In this document: in pieces, positions 47,690-57,585 of the stretch | Numbering within the stretch: position 1 is the first letter of the stretch | How the letters are laid out: every line of letters begins with the position of its first letter | DNA from: Evernia prunastri | Lineage: Eukaryota > Ascomycota > Lecanoromycetes > Lecanorales > Parmeliaceae | Assembly: GCA_003184365.1 (NCBI GenBank) | Contig: NKYR01000042.1 | Location: forward strand, 186,001 to 250,000 | Direction of reading: 5' to 3' | Length of the DNA stretch: 64,000 bases | Program-made: the position numbers and the translations under genes | The notes under the pieces: model-generated | The model's database searches: none | What the model saw: only the letters and a program-made list of their open reading frames with translations | What the model was told of the DNA's origin: nothing

Positions 47690-48034
47690 ACCCTGGGACC
47701 ACAGCCCTCCCAATGTTTTACCGACGACCCTGTCTTACCCCGATGATAACTCATCTCGCCAGCCGTTGCCGAACAAACACCAGAGAAACCTCGAACCAAG
47801 AGAAAAGAAGAGTCTGACGGAGAGAATGCGACCCTGTTTGGCCAAAACAGCCAACAGGGAAGATGCACTTGCGAAGAGAATTGTAGCCTACCTTTGCACT
47901 CAGAGCGTTCCCGGAGATCCGGAACATCTTTGTGATGTTGTCGTGCTTTCCTCCACGGGGGCAAGCACGACAACGTCAACATCAGCAAAGAATTCCCTTA
48001 CATTTTCCCTTGCCCTTAGGCAGCTTGGTCACTA

Positions 48035-48042
48035 CCTTTATA
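48035..48042 (-). promoter_or_regulatory. TATA-like box, minus strand
   Basis: TATAAAGG on the minus strand, 83 bp downstream (in that direction) of the motif at 48125-48138. A transcript from here would run antisense to the 3' part of the first Ctr gene. Confidence 0.35.
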
Positions 48043-48124
48043 AGAAGAAGGCATGAAACGATTTCTCCCTGCGGTCCGGTCACAGAAAACAAAAGGTGTC
48101 CATACGTTGCCTTTTGGCTTAGCG

Positions 48125-48138
48125 TGAGCAAGTTTGCG
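48125..48138 (+). promoter_or_regulatory. Copper-island motif, orphan copy 1
   Basis: TGAGCAAGTTTGCG on the plus strand; identical over 14 bp to the inverted copy at 48201-48214. Confidence 0.6.
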
Positions 48139-48200
48139 CTTTTTATCACGTGTTCATACGTTATGTAAAGCCAATGCATTGATCAGCGAAAAAAAATGCT

Positions 48201-48214
48201 CGCAAACTTGCTCA
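48201..48214 (-). promoter_or_regulatory. Copper-island motif, orphan copy 2
   Basis: TGAGCAAGTTTGCG on the minus strand, 62 bp from copy 1 and in opposite orientation. Confidence 0.6.
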
Positions 48215-48259
48215 GGGAAGGTGCAGTCTGTTCTCACGTACATGTCTTCGATGAACCAA

Positions 48260-48265
48260 TATAAA
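48260..48265 (+). promoter_or_regulatory. TATA-like box, plus strand
   Basis: TATAAA 46 bp beyond the inverted motif copy at 48201-48214; facing away from the minus-strand TATA at 48035-48042. Confidence 0.35.
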
Positions 48266-48696
48266 GTACACAGCTCCGTGACCTGCGTAAACGGTCCGAG
48301 TAGTCTAACCGTCCCCGGAAACAAGGGCCGCTCGCGAGAGAACCGTTCCTTGGGAAAGGAAGACAGCTGTGACGATAGTGGCTGGGATCTTGAATGTCCT
48401 TACTTGTTCAAACATGTATAAAAATCCTTGCTCGAAGCACAACCGCATCCCCATCAGCCCCACTCCGTAGCCTATCCTATCCTACTCTTAACCCTTTTAT
48501 TCCTCACCATACGTCCTTCTCCCTTTCCAAAAAAAAAAACCGCGGCCTCAATCCCCCAATTAATCCTCTAATCAGTAGACTGCATCTCCCCTCTCTTCCC
48601 TTCCCAAAACCGTAGCGCGGTACCCATCACCCATCACCCACCGCCTTTCCCCCAACCCAACACCTGCCCCTTTCCAGCCACGCACCCCACGTCTCT

Positions 48697-48713
48697 CCCC
48701 CCNCCCCCCCCCC
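48697..48713. repeat. Poly-C run with one ambiguous base
   Basis: C tract interrupted by N at 48703; an assembly-uncertain site. Confidence 0.8.
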
Positions 48714-49535
48714 TCCACCCCTCCCTGCTGACAGTCGCCTACTCACGCACGTGAGATGCGCGGCTGGGCCATCCCGAGCGAGTGGTAGCGGTTGGGGATT
48801 CGCAGAGCCAGTACACGATGTCCTGCGTTTGTCCGTGTTGCCGTGCTGTGTTGTGTTGTCGGGTCTTTCTGCACCTCGCTGGGGCTGGATGAAGCAGGCG
48901 GGGTGAGTGCTCTGCTCTCTTTGCTACCTGGCCAGCTTGGTGAATCTCGCGGGGGAGGGGAGAAGGAAGCGGTGGTTGGGGGGCTAGGTTGGTGCTCTAT
49001 ACTATTTGGGTTGAAGATGCAGCTCGTGGGTAATGGCAGGGATGTATTAGGGTTGGAAGAGAGAGTGGAGGTCGGTGCTGGGGGTAGTGGAGTTGTTGGG
49101 CGGGGGTTGTCGGTTACGGGTGGAGGGATGGAGGCTGGGGGTGGGGTCATTGGGTGGAAATGGGGTTGATAATTGGTCCGACAGGGACTAATCACGTTGC
49201 ACTGGGCGTAAAGTGAGGCATGAGAGGCGCTGTTCTCAGACTGTAAAACAATGCTAGAAAATATCATGCCAATGGCTTATTAGTGCCGCTTCTGCAGGTC
49301 CTAAGGCATCGTCCGCTCTTTTTTCTTGGTTCATCGTGCATAGAAGTGTAAAGCACCTTCTGCCCCTTATTTTCGATGGGCCGTGAAAATTGTCGTCGTC
49401 AGATTTTCAGTGCGCACTTTCTACCATCTAACGCGATCTTGTCAACTCAGGCACAGCACGCGGCGTTCTCCGACGAAGTACTGCGTCAAAGCAATCGCGA
49501 TCAGCAGGAATCCCGGCAGGGAGATGAAAGAACGC

Positions 49536-50212
49536 TCACATGCTTGCAGCACCGGATGCATCCCAGGAGAAAACGAAGAATCCAATGAAGGCCCCAATGA
49601 AGATGCAGATGAGGATATATCCGTTGTAGTACATTGCCAAGAGCATGATCATGTACGCCACGGCGAATTGCAGCGTGTAGATACTGGCGCGAACGGCTTG
49701 CTGGAATGCGGTTGGGATGTGACGGGGTCTTCGCGGCGGTAGAGAACCTTCCCAATCTCCCAGTAGAGGCACAGCCGAATGAGGCGGATCCTCTCCGCCG
49801 GGTGTGCTGTTGTTTTTGGCACTGCCGTTCCTCGCGGATCGCGAGGTAGTGGAAGCACGACCTGCTGCTATATGATCGTTCACGGCATGTTGCTGGATCA
49901 TACGGTCGTACTCGCGCTGCAAGCGGCGCAGGAATTCGAGAAGAAGCACAAGGCCGATGACGCCGATGCAGAAACCGACAAACATGCCTGCCGAGGTGAT
50001 GTGCCATGTCCTCGATATGAAGCACGCGTCGAGGGTATACCAATTCCAGAACATCTATCGTAGAGCGTAAGCTAGGTAGACGAGTGACTGGTAAATGAGC
50101 CGGAGGCTGTGCGTACTGACGACTTGCAGCCCGTGGAGCCGCCCATGTCCATACCTGACATGCTCATTGCAGGCGCCGTAGAGTTTGAGCTGGACGTGGG
50201 CATATCTGTCAT
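49536..50212 (-). CDS. Ctr-family copper transporter, CTR2/CTR4-like
   Basis: Exons 50117-50212 and 49536-50054, joined across a 62-bp intron (GTACGC..GATAG); 204 residues. Exon 1 gives a Met-rich extracellular tail (MSMSGMDMGG) and the start of the conserved CK..MFWNWYT block that leads into helix 1 (about 53-105 by exon 2 reading). Helix 2 carries MxxxM as Met169 and Met173 (AYMIMLLAM), followed by NGYI and helix 3 with GxxxG as Gly186-Gly190 (GAFIG), ending FSWD. This arrangement is typical of Ctr proteins of the CTR4/CtrC group, distinct from the other Ctr here. The long loop (about 105-145) is Ser/Asn/Pro-rich. Transcribed towards the first Ctr, with its own upstream motif. Confidence 0.93.
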
Positions 50213-53008
50213 CTTCGTTACCATAGCGGGTAGCCCCTGAAATGATGATCACGTCCGCTGCGATTATGATGGTCCTGGATGCAGGATAAATAGAGGGAAA
50301 CGGTTAGAGGCTAACCTCGGGTACTGGAGCCCGGCCGTGAGAGGCGGTGACTTATGTGTATTGTTAGCAGCTGTGTTGAGAGTGAGCTGCCCGGGAAGTG
50401 AAGTCAAGTTTCCGGTACACGCTTTCAGCAAAAGAGACATGGATGCTAAAGTGGGAGTCACCCTCTAATGAGCGTCGTAGAGAGTGACTGCACATCCTTC
50501 TGTGTTGGGCACAGCCTGGGACGCTTACGCAATCAGCTCGAATGATTCGATCGTCTGTCTTGCTTATTATAAGACCATGTATTTGACTGTGGGGATCGTC
50601 TGTCATTCATTGCACAATCGATTCACCGTGGGAAGTCTGTGTGCGCGGGTTTGAGCAAGTATTCGGTGAAACCGGAGATTGCAACATATCATTTGTGAAA
50701 GCCAGAAAATCGAACAGGTCCAGCCTCCTCGGACAAGCGAAGACTCGACTTTGGTTGTGGACTTTTATATGGTATGCCTGTGAGTGATAGTGCAGTGTCA
50801 TGGTCCATTTTCTTTAGTCTGTGCTTCAGGTAAAGCCAAATGCAACAAGCCAATCTCGGAGGCCTATCAGAACGTCCGAAAATAGTTCATGGGCGGATCA
50901 CCTTCCATGCATAGTAAAATGCCACCTTCTCTGTATCTTTTAAGTACAATTCGTGCGTTGCTGTCAGAGGATTGTTCCTTCAACATCGCCTAGGTCACGA
51001 AGACGATCCTCCGATGGCGCCTCATATGAAATCCTTAGGCACGTGGTTTCCTGCTGCCACTTTAACTACCGTTCAATGATCCACAGCGCACTAATGATTC
51101 TTGTCTTGCGTTTCAAGCTGCTCACTGTATTTCCCAGGTTGATGTAAAAAGATTTGCAGTACCAATCTGGCCATTGGGGCGCTTGGTACTACTTTGCAAT
51201 CCTGGGTATTGCATCTGTGTAGGGCCCCATTTCTCAACCGCTCTTGATAGACAAAGCGCAAGCCGTTCGTCAATATCGCTCTTATCGGCGTTTTATAGGG
51301 ACCCTGAGTGACACGCTGAAGCTCCCATCACTTGGCATGGTCCTCATTCTGCTGCTCGACGTTCTGGTTTTTTTCACCTTCACCTTTGGAATGCGGCCTT
51401 GCTATCGCTAGAAGTGAGGGTACGGCTCGCCTATTTTGCCATGAACACTGGACTGCTAATGGTAGCTTCGCTAACGTCGCGCTTGGCAGCGTTTTTACAA
51501 AGGCCAGTCTGGTTAGTTGCTTTACAGGCCCGATGCATACGAAGCGCACTAGTTCTCATTGCTGAATCAGATGGCCAATATTGAAGTCGAGGGTGGCTCA
51601 CACTGTGCGCAGCATAGTCACCTTAGTATCACAGAAGATGTCCAGCTCCGCACAAGCTGTTTGCACGCCTGAGGAGTTTAAGGTAAAAGAAGGCATCGTT
51701 TTCTCGTCACCATCGGTGTTTCCATTGGAGTATTTGTATGTGTACCACTGTTGACGATTCTTTGCGATTGCAGGCCTATTCCTACCTTGCAGCTGCCATC
51801 ATTTCCGCAATATACTTCACTTCTTGCACTCCTTGCTTACTGTCATCCACCTCGGACTGTCTTTCTAGCATTTTGTTCAAGAAAGCGACTCGTCGGCATG
51901 CTTCTGGGCAACATTGACGTTGTGATCATAGTCAGTTCTTGAACGGGTGTCTTTCAACCGGTCTCGCCAGTCGAAGAGGGACTCCTAACTCGCAATCAGG
52001 CTAAGGTATTGTTGGGGGGTTGGTGCAGCACACTCGTGACTCCTTATTGGAGGTCAGGATTGTGGCTGTTTGAGCGGCCAGATCTGGTTGAATACAACCC
52101 GAAACTGTTGGTCAAAAATCGTTGAGTGGCACGTAGGTCAGATTTATGATAACAAACCTCTACGGCAAGCGCTTTCGCCTAAATATCTTGGTCGAGACCA
52201 GCCGCAGAGGTTTAAGTCCTAGAGAACCTTTGACGCTTCGGCCTGTAACTACCTACCCCGGTCTAGTTGCCTGTCCTCACTCTGACTTATTCTCCGCGGG
52301 GCTTTCAGATCGTTGGGCGTAGTGTCCTATTGATCAACCAAATTATCACGCCGTCGACTCAAGTTCCTCCAATTGCTGCCAATGGCTCAATTATCGTCGT
52401 AGCGGCTGGAATACAGAATGATGCAGGAAGCATGTTATCTTGCCTTTGACAACTTGACCCTTGTATTATCTACTGCCAAGGCATGTACATATGCCCTGTA
52501 AGGATGCAAGATTGGAGTATCTCGAAGATCATCGCCCTATCACCGAGCATAAATCTCGGCTCTCTAAGGCGGCAGTCCACGTTCTCAAGCATCCAATCGG
52601 TGCATCAACTTGTGAAGCGCTGTATGCAAGAAACCGCAGGGGTCTGTTCTACCTGAGCAGCTATTGGATGAACCCCGCTGTGGTTCGGAAGGCTAGCAGC
52701 AAATATCAACCCCCCACCAGTCGCTTCTGATCCTTCTGGCCGCCACTTCCAGAAGAGGCAGTTAATTCACCTTTGCTTTTTCGCCTCCTTCAATCCGTGA
52801 CTGCTGCCTACAAATATCCCGCTTCCCTCCAAATCTGTCCGTTTTCCTTGCGCCCAACCGAGAAACTTTTCCAGCTATCAGCATACGATCAACCCATAAC
52901 AACCGCATCAGACTCGCCTCATCAGCTAATTTTGTCCTGCACAACACTATCCACCAACGCCTCATTATCTCCACTCCGCGACCAATCCTTCTTCAAGAAC
53001 AGAGAATC
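50213..53008. other. Promoter of the second Ctr gene and spacer
   Basis: 2.8 kb without a recognised gene. Carries the copper motif at 50650-50660 near the Ctr start. No copy of the motif was seen by eye in the 2 kb before the metallothionein gene. Short frames such as 51332-51565 and 52773-53099 show no domain. Confidence 0.45.
50650..50662 (+). promoter_or_regulatory. Copper-island motif upstream of the second Ctr gene
   Basis: TTTGAGCAAGTAT on the plus strand, about 440 bp upstream of the start codon at 50212. Matches the 9-mer core TGAGCAAGT exactly; the last bases differ from the other copies. Confidence 0.6.
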
Positions 53009-53167
53009 ATGGGTCAGTCTTCTACGTCGTTCTTTTGCGTTGCCCTCCTATCTACCCTGTGCTTTCCAACTCTTCCAAACAATACTGACGTTCGCCTAGG
53101 GCCCGGATGCTCTTGCAGTTGCGGAAGTTCATGCGCTTGTCCGAGCGGGAAGTGCAAATGCAAGTAG
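53009..53167 (+). CDS. Copper metallothionein (spliced, 23 residues)
   Basis: Two exons: 53009-53012 (ATG plus one base) and 53100-53167. The 87-bp intron has a GTCAGT donor, a CTGAC branch site 12-17 bp before a CCTAG acceptor, and so hides the gene from ORF callers. The product has seven Cys in 23 residues, at 5, 7, 9, 13, 15, 20 and 22, arranged CxCxC, CxC, CxC, with Gly/Ser between and a basic Lys end. Seven Cys and this size match fungal copper metallothioneins such as that of Neurospora, which bind Cu(I) in one cluster; to my recollection the Neurospora gene also has one intron. It would buffer imported copper in the cytosol. Position between the Ctr and Bim1 genes supports the call. 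No aromatic residue, as expected. Confidence 0.85.
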   Translation: MGQSSTSFFCVALLSTLCFPTLPNNTDVRLGPGCSCSCGSSCACPSGKCKCK

Positions 53168-53573
53168 ACATGTATGTACCAATGCAGAAAACAGTAGCTG
53201 TAGACCCTGATAGACTGACGGACTGACAGCAGATGAGGCTGTGAGAGAGACACTCACTTGAAGGGGCGGCCATTTGGCTGGTGGTGCTTTCGCTTCGCAT
53301 GCGTTGATCTTTATGAGTTGATGAGGCCGTGGGCGGTGGGTGGTGGTTGGTATATCTAAGTTAGCACGGTTCGCAACTGAAGGTCAAAGAGCACGATTGG
53401 TGATCCTTTAGTATGCAAATGTCACTTTTCTTCCAAAGCTATGAGTTAAGAACATGAGTCTATCACCACTGTTATTTTTAGCAGAGCAAGCATACAGAAT
53501 TTTACACTATCTACATCGAAGAACCCCGGTGCTCTAGCGATGGGTATTGAGCCCGCACATTCCCCTTCTATCT
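53168..53573. other. Convergent terminator region
   Basis: 3' flank shared by the metallothionein gene (+) and the Bim1-like gene (-). No further gene seen. Confidence 0.5.
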
Positions 53574-54481
53574 CTACAGGAGACTCGCCACAAGTGTGGC
53601 TGATCCAATTATCATGAGCCCCACGAGCACGCTCAGTCCACCGTATGGGTCCATCGTCTGGGCTTCTGAGGCCTTGGCAGTGCTGGTAGTGGTAGAGCCG
53701 GAGCCAGTACTGGTGCCGGTGCCGGTGCCGGTAGAAGTGGCCGAGCCTGAGGTCGCGGCTGCGGTGGCGGGAAGAGAGGAAAGCTTCGCGTCAGTCTAGA
53801 TTGAGGGTACCACTGTCAGCGATTCTGTTCAGACCGTACTTTGGTGCTCTGGACAGTGTCTAGAGACTAGCCTCTCACAGCATGTCTCAAGACTCGACAA
53901 ATGGTGTGAGAAAAGGAAAAACAGCGGGTGGGAATGCTCACAGTGTATGATGCGGACAGTCCAGTCACATTCGTGCAGATATTGGACGGTGTGTCGGACC
54001 CGGTGACGAAGTTGACGGCCGAGCACTGAGACATCCGACATCAGTGAGTCGTATCCGAATCGCTGAGGAAAAGTCTCACCTGGTACAAAATACCATCCGG
54101 CGCATCCTGCACAATTCCAATCACGCCCTTAGAGCCGGCCCATGTCGAAGGCACCGTGATACCCGTCTCGCAGTAGTCCCCCAGACCCGTTTGCACCACC
54201 GGCGGCAACAGATCCGTCCAATTCCCAGACGCGGTCTGATCGAGCGTCGCGCGGAAGAGCCAGGTTGCCATGGGATGGATGGAGGTCAGGGCAATGTAAT
54301 CGCCGCCGACGTGGAAGTCTGTGACATTGTCTTTGGTGAAGTCGACAGAGAAGCTCCCACAGGGAGGAGTGGCCTCGAGGGAGTCGTCGAAGCCGATTGT
54401 AGGGGGGTAGTGGAGGAGAAAGTGCGCTCTTGATTGAGCAAGTAGCACGAGAGCCACTGCTAAAGTCGTAAGGCGCCACAT
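53574..54481 (-). CDS. Bim1/X325-like copper-binding surface protein, GPI-anchored
   Basis: Three exons: 54080-54481, 53942-54025, 53574-53795; 235 residues. The signal peptide ends at ...QSRA, so the mature chain starts with His20, able to form a histidine brace with its amino group. The following HYPPTIGFDD and PPCGSF are signatures of the X325/Bim1 family, LPMO-like proteins that bind copper but do not cut polysaccharides. His69 (mature residue 50) is the likely second ligand; His57 is nearby. Four Cys (41, 123, 135, 151) can make two disulphides. A Thr/Ser/Gly-rich stalk (about 170-205) and a hydrophobic C-terminus (LSVLVGLMIIGSATLVASLL) predict a GPI anchor. In Cryptococcus, Bim1 aids copper import by Ctr1; here it lies beside two Ctr genes. 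Head-to-head with a CFEM gene. Confidence 0.9.
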
Positions 54482-55008
54482 CTAGGTCTGAAAGTGGTCA
54501 GGTCTCTAGATAATCGAAGACTGTAGCGGTCAGGTAGAATGGGAGTACTTCGAAGAAGCAAGAAAGGTGATGTTCTAGTAGGAAGTATTTGCAAGTGGAG
54601 ATGTAATTTGAAGGATCCGGCACTCACACTTTCGAAGAGCCAAGCCCAAGAAAGGTCCCTGAAATGGTCCGGGGCAATTATTCCCGTTGCGCGCATCGTC
54701 ACGGCTGGAAGTCATCTTTCTTGGAGTGATTCGGCCGACATCATCTTGGCTGAGCAAGTTTGAGCAAATTATGTAAGGTTAACGGTAACAAACGGTAACG
54801 GTGTACCGTTACCTACGCTAGCGTTGCCTCCCGCTACATGTGTCTTGCGTTGCGAACCCCTGCCCCTGCATCTAGACTCGCTTCTAGAGAAGGCCCATAC
54901 AGAATCTCTCGGTTTTTCTTTCTCCTGCTCCCTGCAGAGACAACATGATTAGGGACAAAGGGTTGCAGTAAAACGCTCTCAAATCGACATCCCAATATTT
55001 TCAAAGTC
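54482..55008. promoter_or_regulatory. Divergent promoter of Bim1-like and CFEM genes
   Basis: 527 bp between divergent start codons, with a doubled copper motif almost exactly in the middle (54751-54768). Beyond it lies a short run of GGTAAC/GTTACC repeats (54778-54815). Confidence 0.75.
54751..54768 (+). promoter_or_regulatory. Doubled copper-island motif
   Basis: TGAGCAAGTTTGAGCAAA: two overlapping GAGCAA units. The second (TTTGAGCAAA) contains a perfect GAGCAAA, the reverse of the TTTGCTC core of Mac1/Cuf1 copper-response elements. It lies 270 bp from the Bim1-like ATG and 241 bp from the CFEM ATG. Confidence 0.7.
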
Positions 55009-55686
55009 ATGGAATCCCTCTTGTTTTTTCTCCTGCTCGGTTTGACTCAGGGCCAGACATCGTCCACCACGGTACCCAACAGCCTGCCAATGCCAGCCGC
55101 GTCGACAAGCATGGCAATGAGCGCAGCCGCAACTTCTTCTCCCCCGGAATACAGCATCACCGCACTTCCGGCCGTCATGTCTCAACCGACCTGCGTGTAC
55201 AACTGTCTGATCCCAATCGGGTTAGCGGATCCATCGGGCTGCGACGACGTCTCCAACGACTGCGCCTGTCTGAGCGCCCCCAGCGATGTCTTGGATGTTC
55301 TCACCGGTTGCGTTGAAACCGTTTGCAAGTCCAGCACCAGTGCTTACGCTGCCACCGCGACAAGCCTCTATGAGAGCTACTGCCAAAGTATCTATGGGAC
55401 GGCAAGCTTTTCGCAGGCTTTTGTCGCCGAGTCTTCGGCGGCGGCATCTAGCAGCGTAGCTGCGGCGAAGAGTGCAAGCGGACAACCGAGTGGGAGCACG
55501 ACGGCAACAGCGACGACGCCGAGCTCTACTGCGAAGAGCTTGTCAGTGATGTGGAAACCGTCCCTGTTGGTCCCTCCAATCCCAGATATGTTGCTTCTCG
55601 GAATTTCATAAACAACTAACACAATCAATAGTGAAAAAATTAGCCTTACCACAGCTGCAAGTGTTTGGGTTCTCTTTTTTCTCTAG
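55009..55686 (+). CDS. CFEM-domain GPI-anchored surface protein
   Basis: Exons 55009-55541 and 55632-55686 (GTCAGT donor, CTAAC branch site, AATAG acceptor); 195 residues. Signal peptide about 1-16, then a Met/Ser-rich spacer (MPAASTSMAM) and a CFEM domain with the eight Cys at 62, 66, 78, 85, 87, 101, 106 and 125. A Ser/Thr/Ala-rich stalk and the hydrophobic end SLTTAASVWVLFFL, created only by splicing, predict a GPI anchor. CFEM proteins of yeasts take heme through an Asp four residues after the third Cys; here that place is Ser82, so heme use is doubtful. Shared promoter with the Bim1-like gene suggests a role in copper capture, which is inference. Confidence 0.88.
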
Positions 55687-57054
55687 GAAATTAAGGACCT
55701 GGCAAGACAATGAACAAATGCATGTACATTAAAATGCGCAATTCTTCAAGGCCTTGTCAGCTAGACTTCCGGCAGCCTTACTCCATGATGTTAAGGGCGT
55801 GTTTTCCTCCGTGGAGGAACTTTGCGCGTCTGTTCACGCCAAATGCTAATGTTCAAACTCCGTCACGTCTCTGCCTGACTCAGCGGTTGCAAGTCTGTTT
55901 TTGAGTCGACATTTATAACCACAAAACTCTTTCAACCCAGATCAGCTTATTTAGCCTTTCCAGAAACACCGGCAATCTGATCAGGGCTGCTATACTCGCG
56001 TAGGCCGATCGATTTCCTATGCCGTTTTCATCGTGATAAAAACATTAGACATCCGGTACTCTATCTTCTCTTACTTGTGGTAGGATATTGATAGCCAGTA
56101 TCCCCAGACTGTAGTGCAGATCTCAGGAGTGTCACTCGCGTTTTAGACCGAAAGGATAAGTACAATGAGCTTCACCGGCGGGGTCGACATCGAGCTACTG
56201 ACTTACTTTTTTCAAATCCTGACATTCAAGAGAACACACGATAGCAAGGTACGAAGTGATACTTAGAGGGCTAGGCAGAAGCGCTTGCTGGCTCTAACGA
56301 AACGCGCTTACACCCCAGGCTGGTTGAGTATTGAATGACCATCTGTGTCACACTGTATTCGTGCTCCTCTGTACATATATACGACAACAGCGATAATACA
56401 GGACGGGATACCGGAAGGGTCCGAGGTCTGCTATGAGGCGTGACAGAATCGTGGATGGGGCCTTACTTTTAGCTAGGAGACCACGACGACGTACCTTAAA
56501 CTGAACAGCATTTTATCTCTAACTAACCCTCACATGATCTCAACATTCCGATTCGTCACCCTCAATGTACAGGACGGCCGCACCTTCCGAGGCATCGTTA
56601 TCCGATTATAGCTCCCAGATCGACTCTTGGCCAATACCGTCACGCCAACACTGATCACGCTCTTCAAGTTGTTACAAGGTGGCAATGAGTCTCACGTTTG
56701 CCACTGGGAGGACTTGGACTTACTTGTAGATTATACGGGCACATCATGATTAAGATACGATAACACATTTCGATTGCCCATTCTGGGAATACCCTGTGAC
56801 CTCTACAAACGAGTGTCCCTTAGGACCCAGGGCGAACTTCCGCCGAAACTGCACATGATCAGGACATATTCTTGTTAACACATCTGTTTAACACAAAAAG
56901 ATGGGGGGTTAACACAGATGAACGGATTCTAGGCGCTTATAAGTATAGAACGGACAATGCTGTGCTCAATGCCTATGATTTCCTTACTTCACCATCAGCA
57001 GTCATCATCATCTTCTTCGTTCCAGTCCGAAAAAGCAAAAAGACCACTTTCAAA
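55687..57054. other. Intergenic region
   Basis: No gene recognised in 1.4 kb. Confidence 0.45.
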
Positions 57055-57585
57055 ATGACTTCCCTATTCGCACGATACGGCTGTAGGCTCCGCCAGCAAA
57101 CGCTCGATGCGTATGAAAAATCCCGCGGGTCTCCTCGCAGTGTCAACGAAAGACTCAACTTCTATCTCTTATACCTCGAAGACCTTGTGCCCGAGAGGAT
57201 CACCGTCAACCATGTCCCCGTCGACTTAGACAACTAAGGGCGGGTTTCGATCAGAAACCCCCCAAGAGAGGAAATACTCTTGACGGTATCGGGGATGACC
57301 TTCATGTTTGGTCTCGTCTCCATGGAACACAACACCCGAACTCTCGAGACAACCACCGGTAACGAAGCTTTTACCCAATGGCTCGACGGAGACTATATTC
57401 CAGACGGGTACGATTGGCGCTTCTTTACCTGTCAAAGTATGATCCGGTTCTTCAACAGTGATAACGGTGGTGACGAGTGGTATTGTGCGGGCGAATTCGA
57501 TCCGATCCAGCATGCGGATCAAGTCGCTGCCTTCCTGCAGCAGCAGGACACCAAGGTCAACAGTGATTTGTTCGAACAAAGCTAG
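57055..57585 (+). pseudogene. Gene of unknown function interrupted by one in-frame TAA
   Basis: Starting at ATG 57055 the frame reads 60 codons (SLFARYGCRLRQQTLDAYEK, then RSVNERLNFYLLYLED), meets TAA at 57235-57237 and then continues open in the same frame for 116 codons to TAG at 57583, with a protein-like, acidic sequence (FTQWLDGDYIPDGYDWRFF, EWYCAGEFDPIQHADQ). Codon quality is similar on both sides. A CAA (Gln) to TAA change, a C-to-T transition, would explain it. No intron that removes the stop and keeps the frame is obvious. I do not recognise the family. Alternatives are readthrough, or two separate small genes. Confidence 0.5.

Larger units (their letters stand above)
47690..49535. 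other. Intergenic region with orphan promoter-like element
   Basis: Between the convergent 3' ends of the two Ctr genes. Contains an inverted pair of the copper-island motif at 48125-48214 flanked by outward-facing TATA-like boxes, yet no recognised gene. Polypyrimidine DNA with one N (48703) follows at 48.5-48.7 kb, and a G/T-rich stretch at 48.8-49.2 kb. Confidence 0.55.

Noticed and set aside
47467..47982. Minus-strand frame below the orphan motif pair
   Set aside because: Overlaps the Ctr exon antisense and has no recognised domain; kept only as a possible antisense transcript.
48242..48421. 59-codon plus-strand ORF beside the inverted motifs
   Set aside because: Four scattered Cys but no metallothionein pattern, and the TATA-like box lies inside it.
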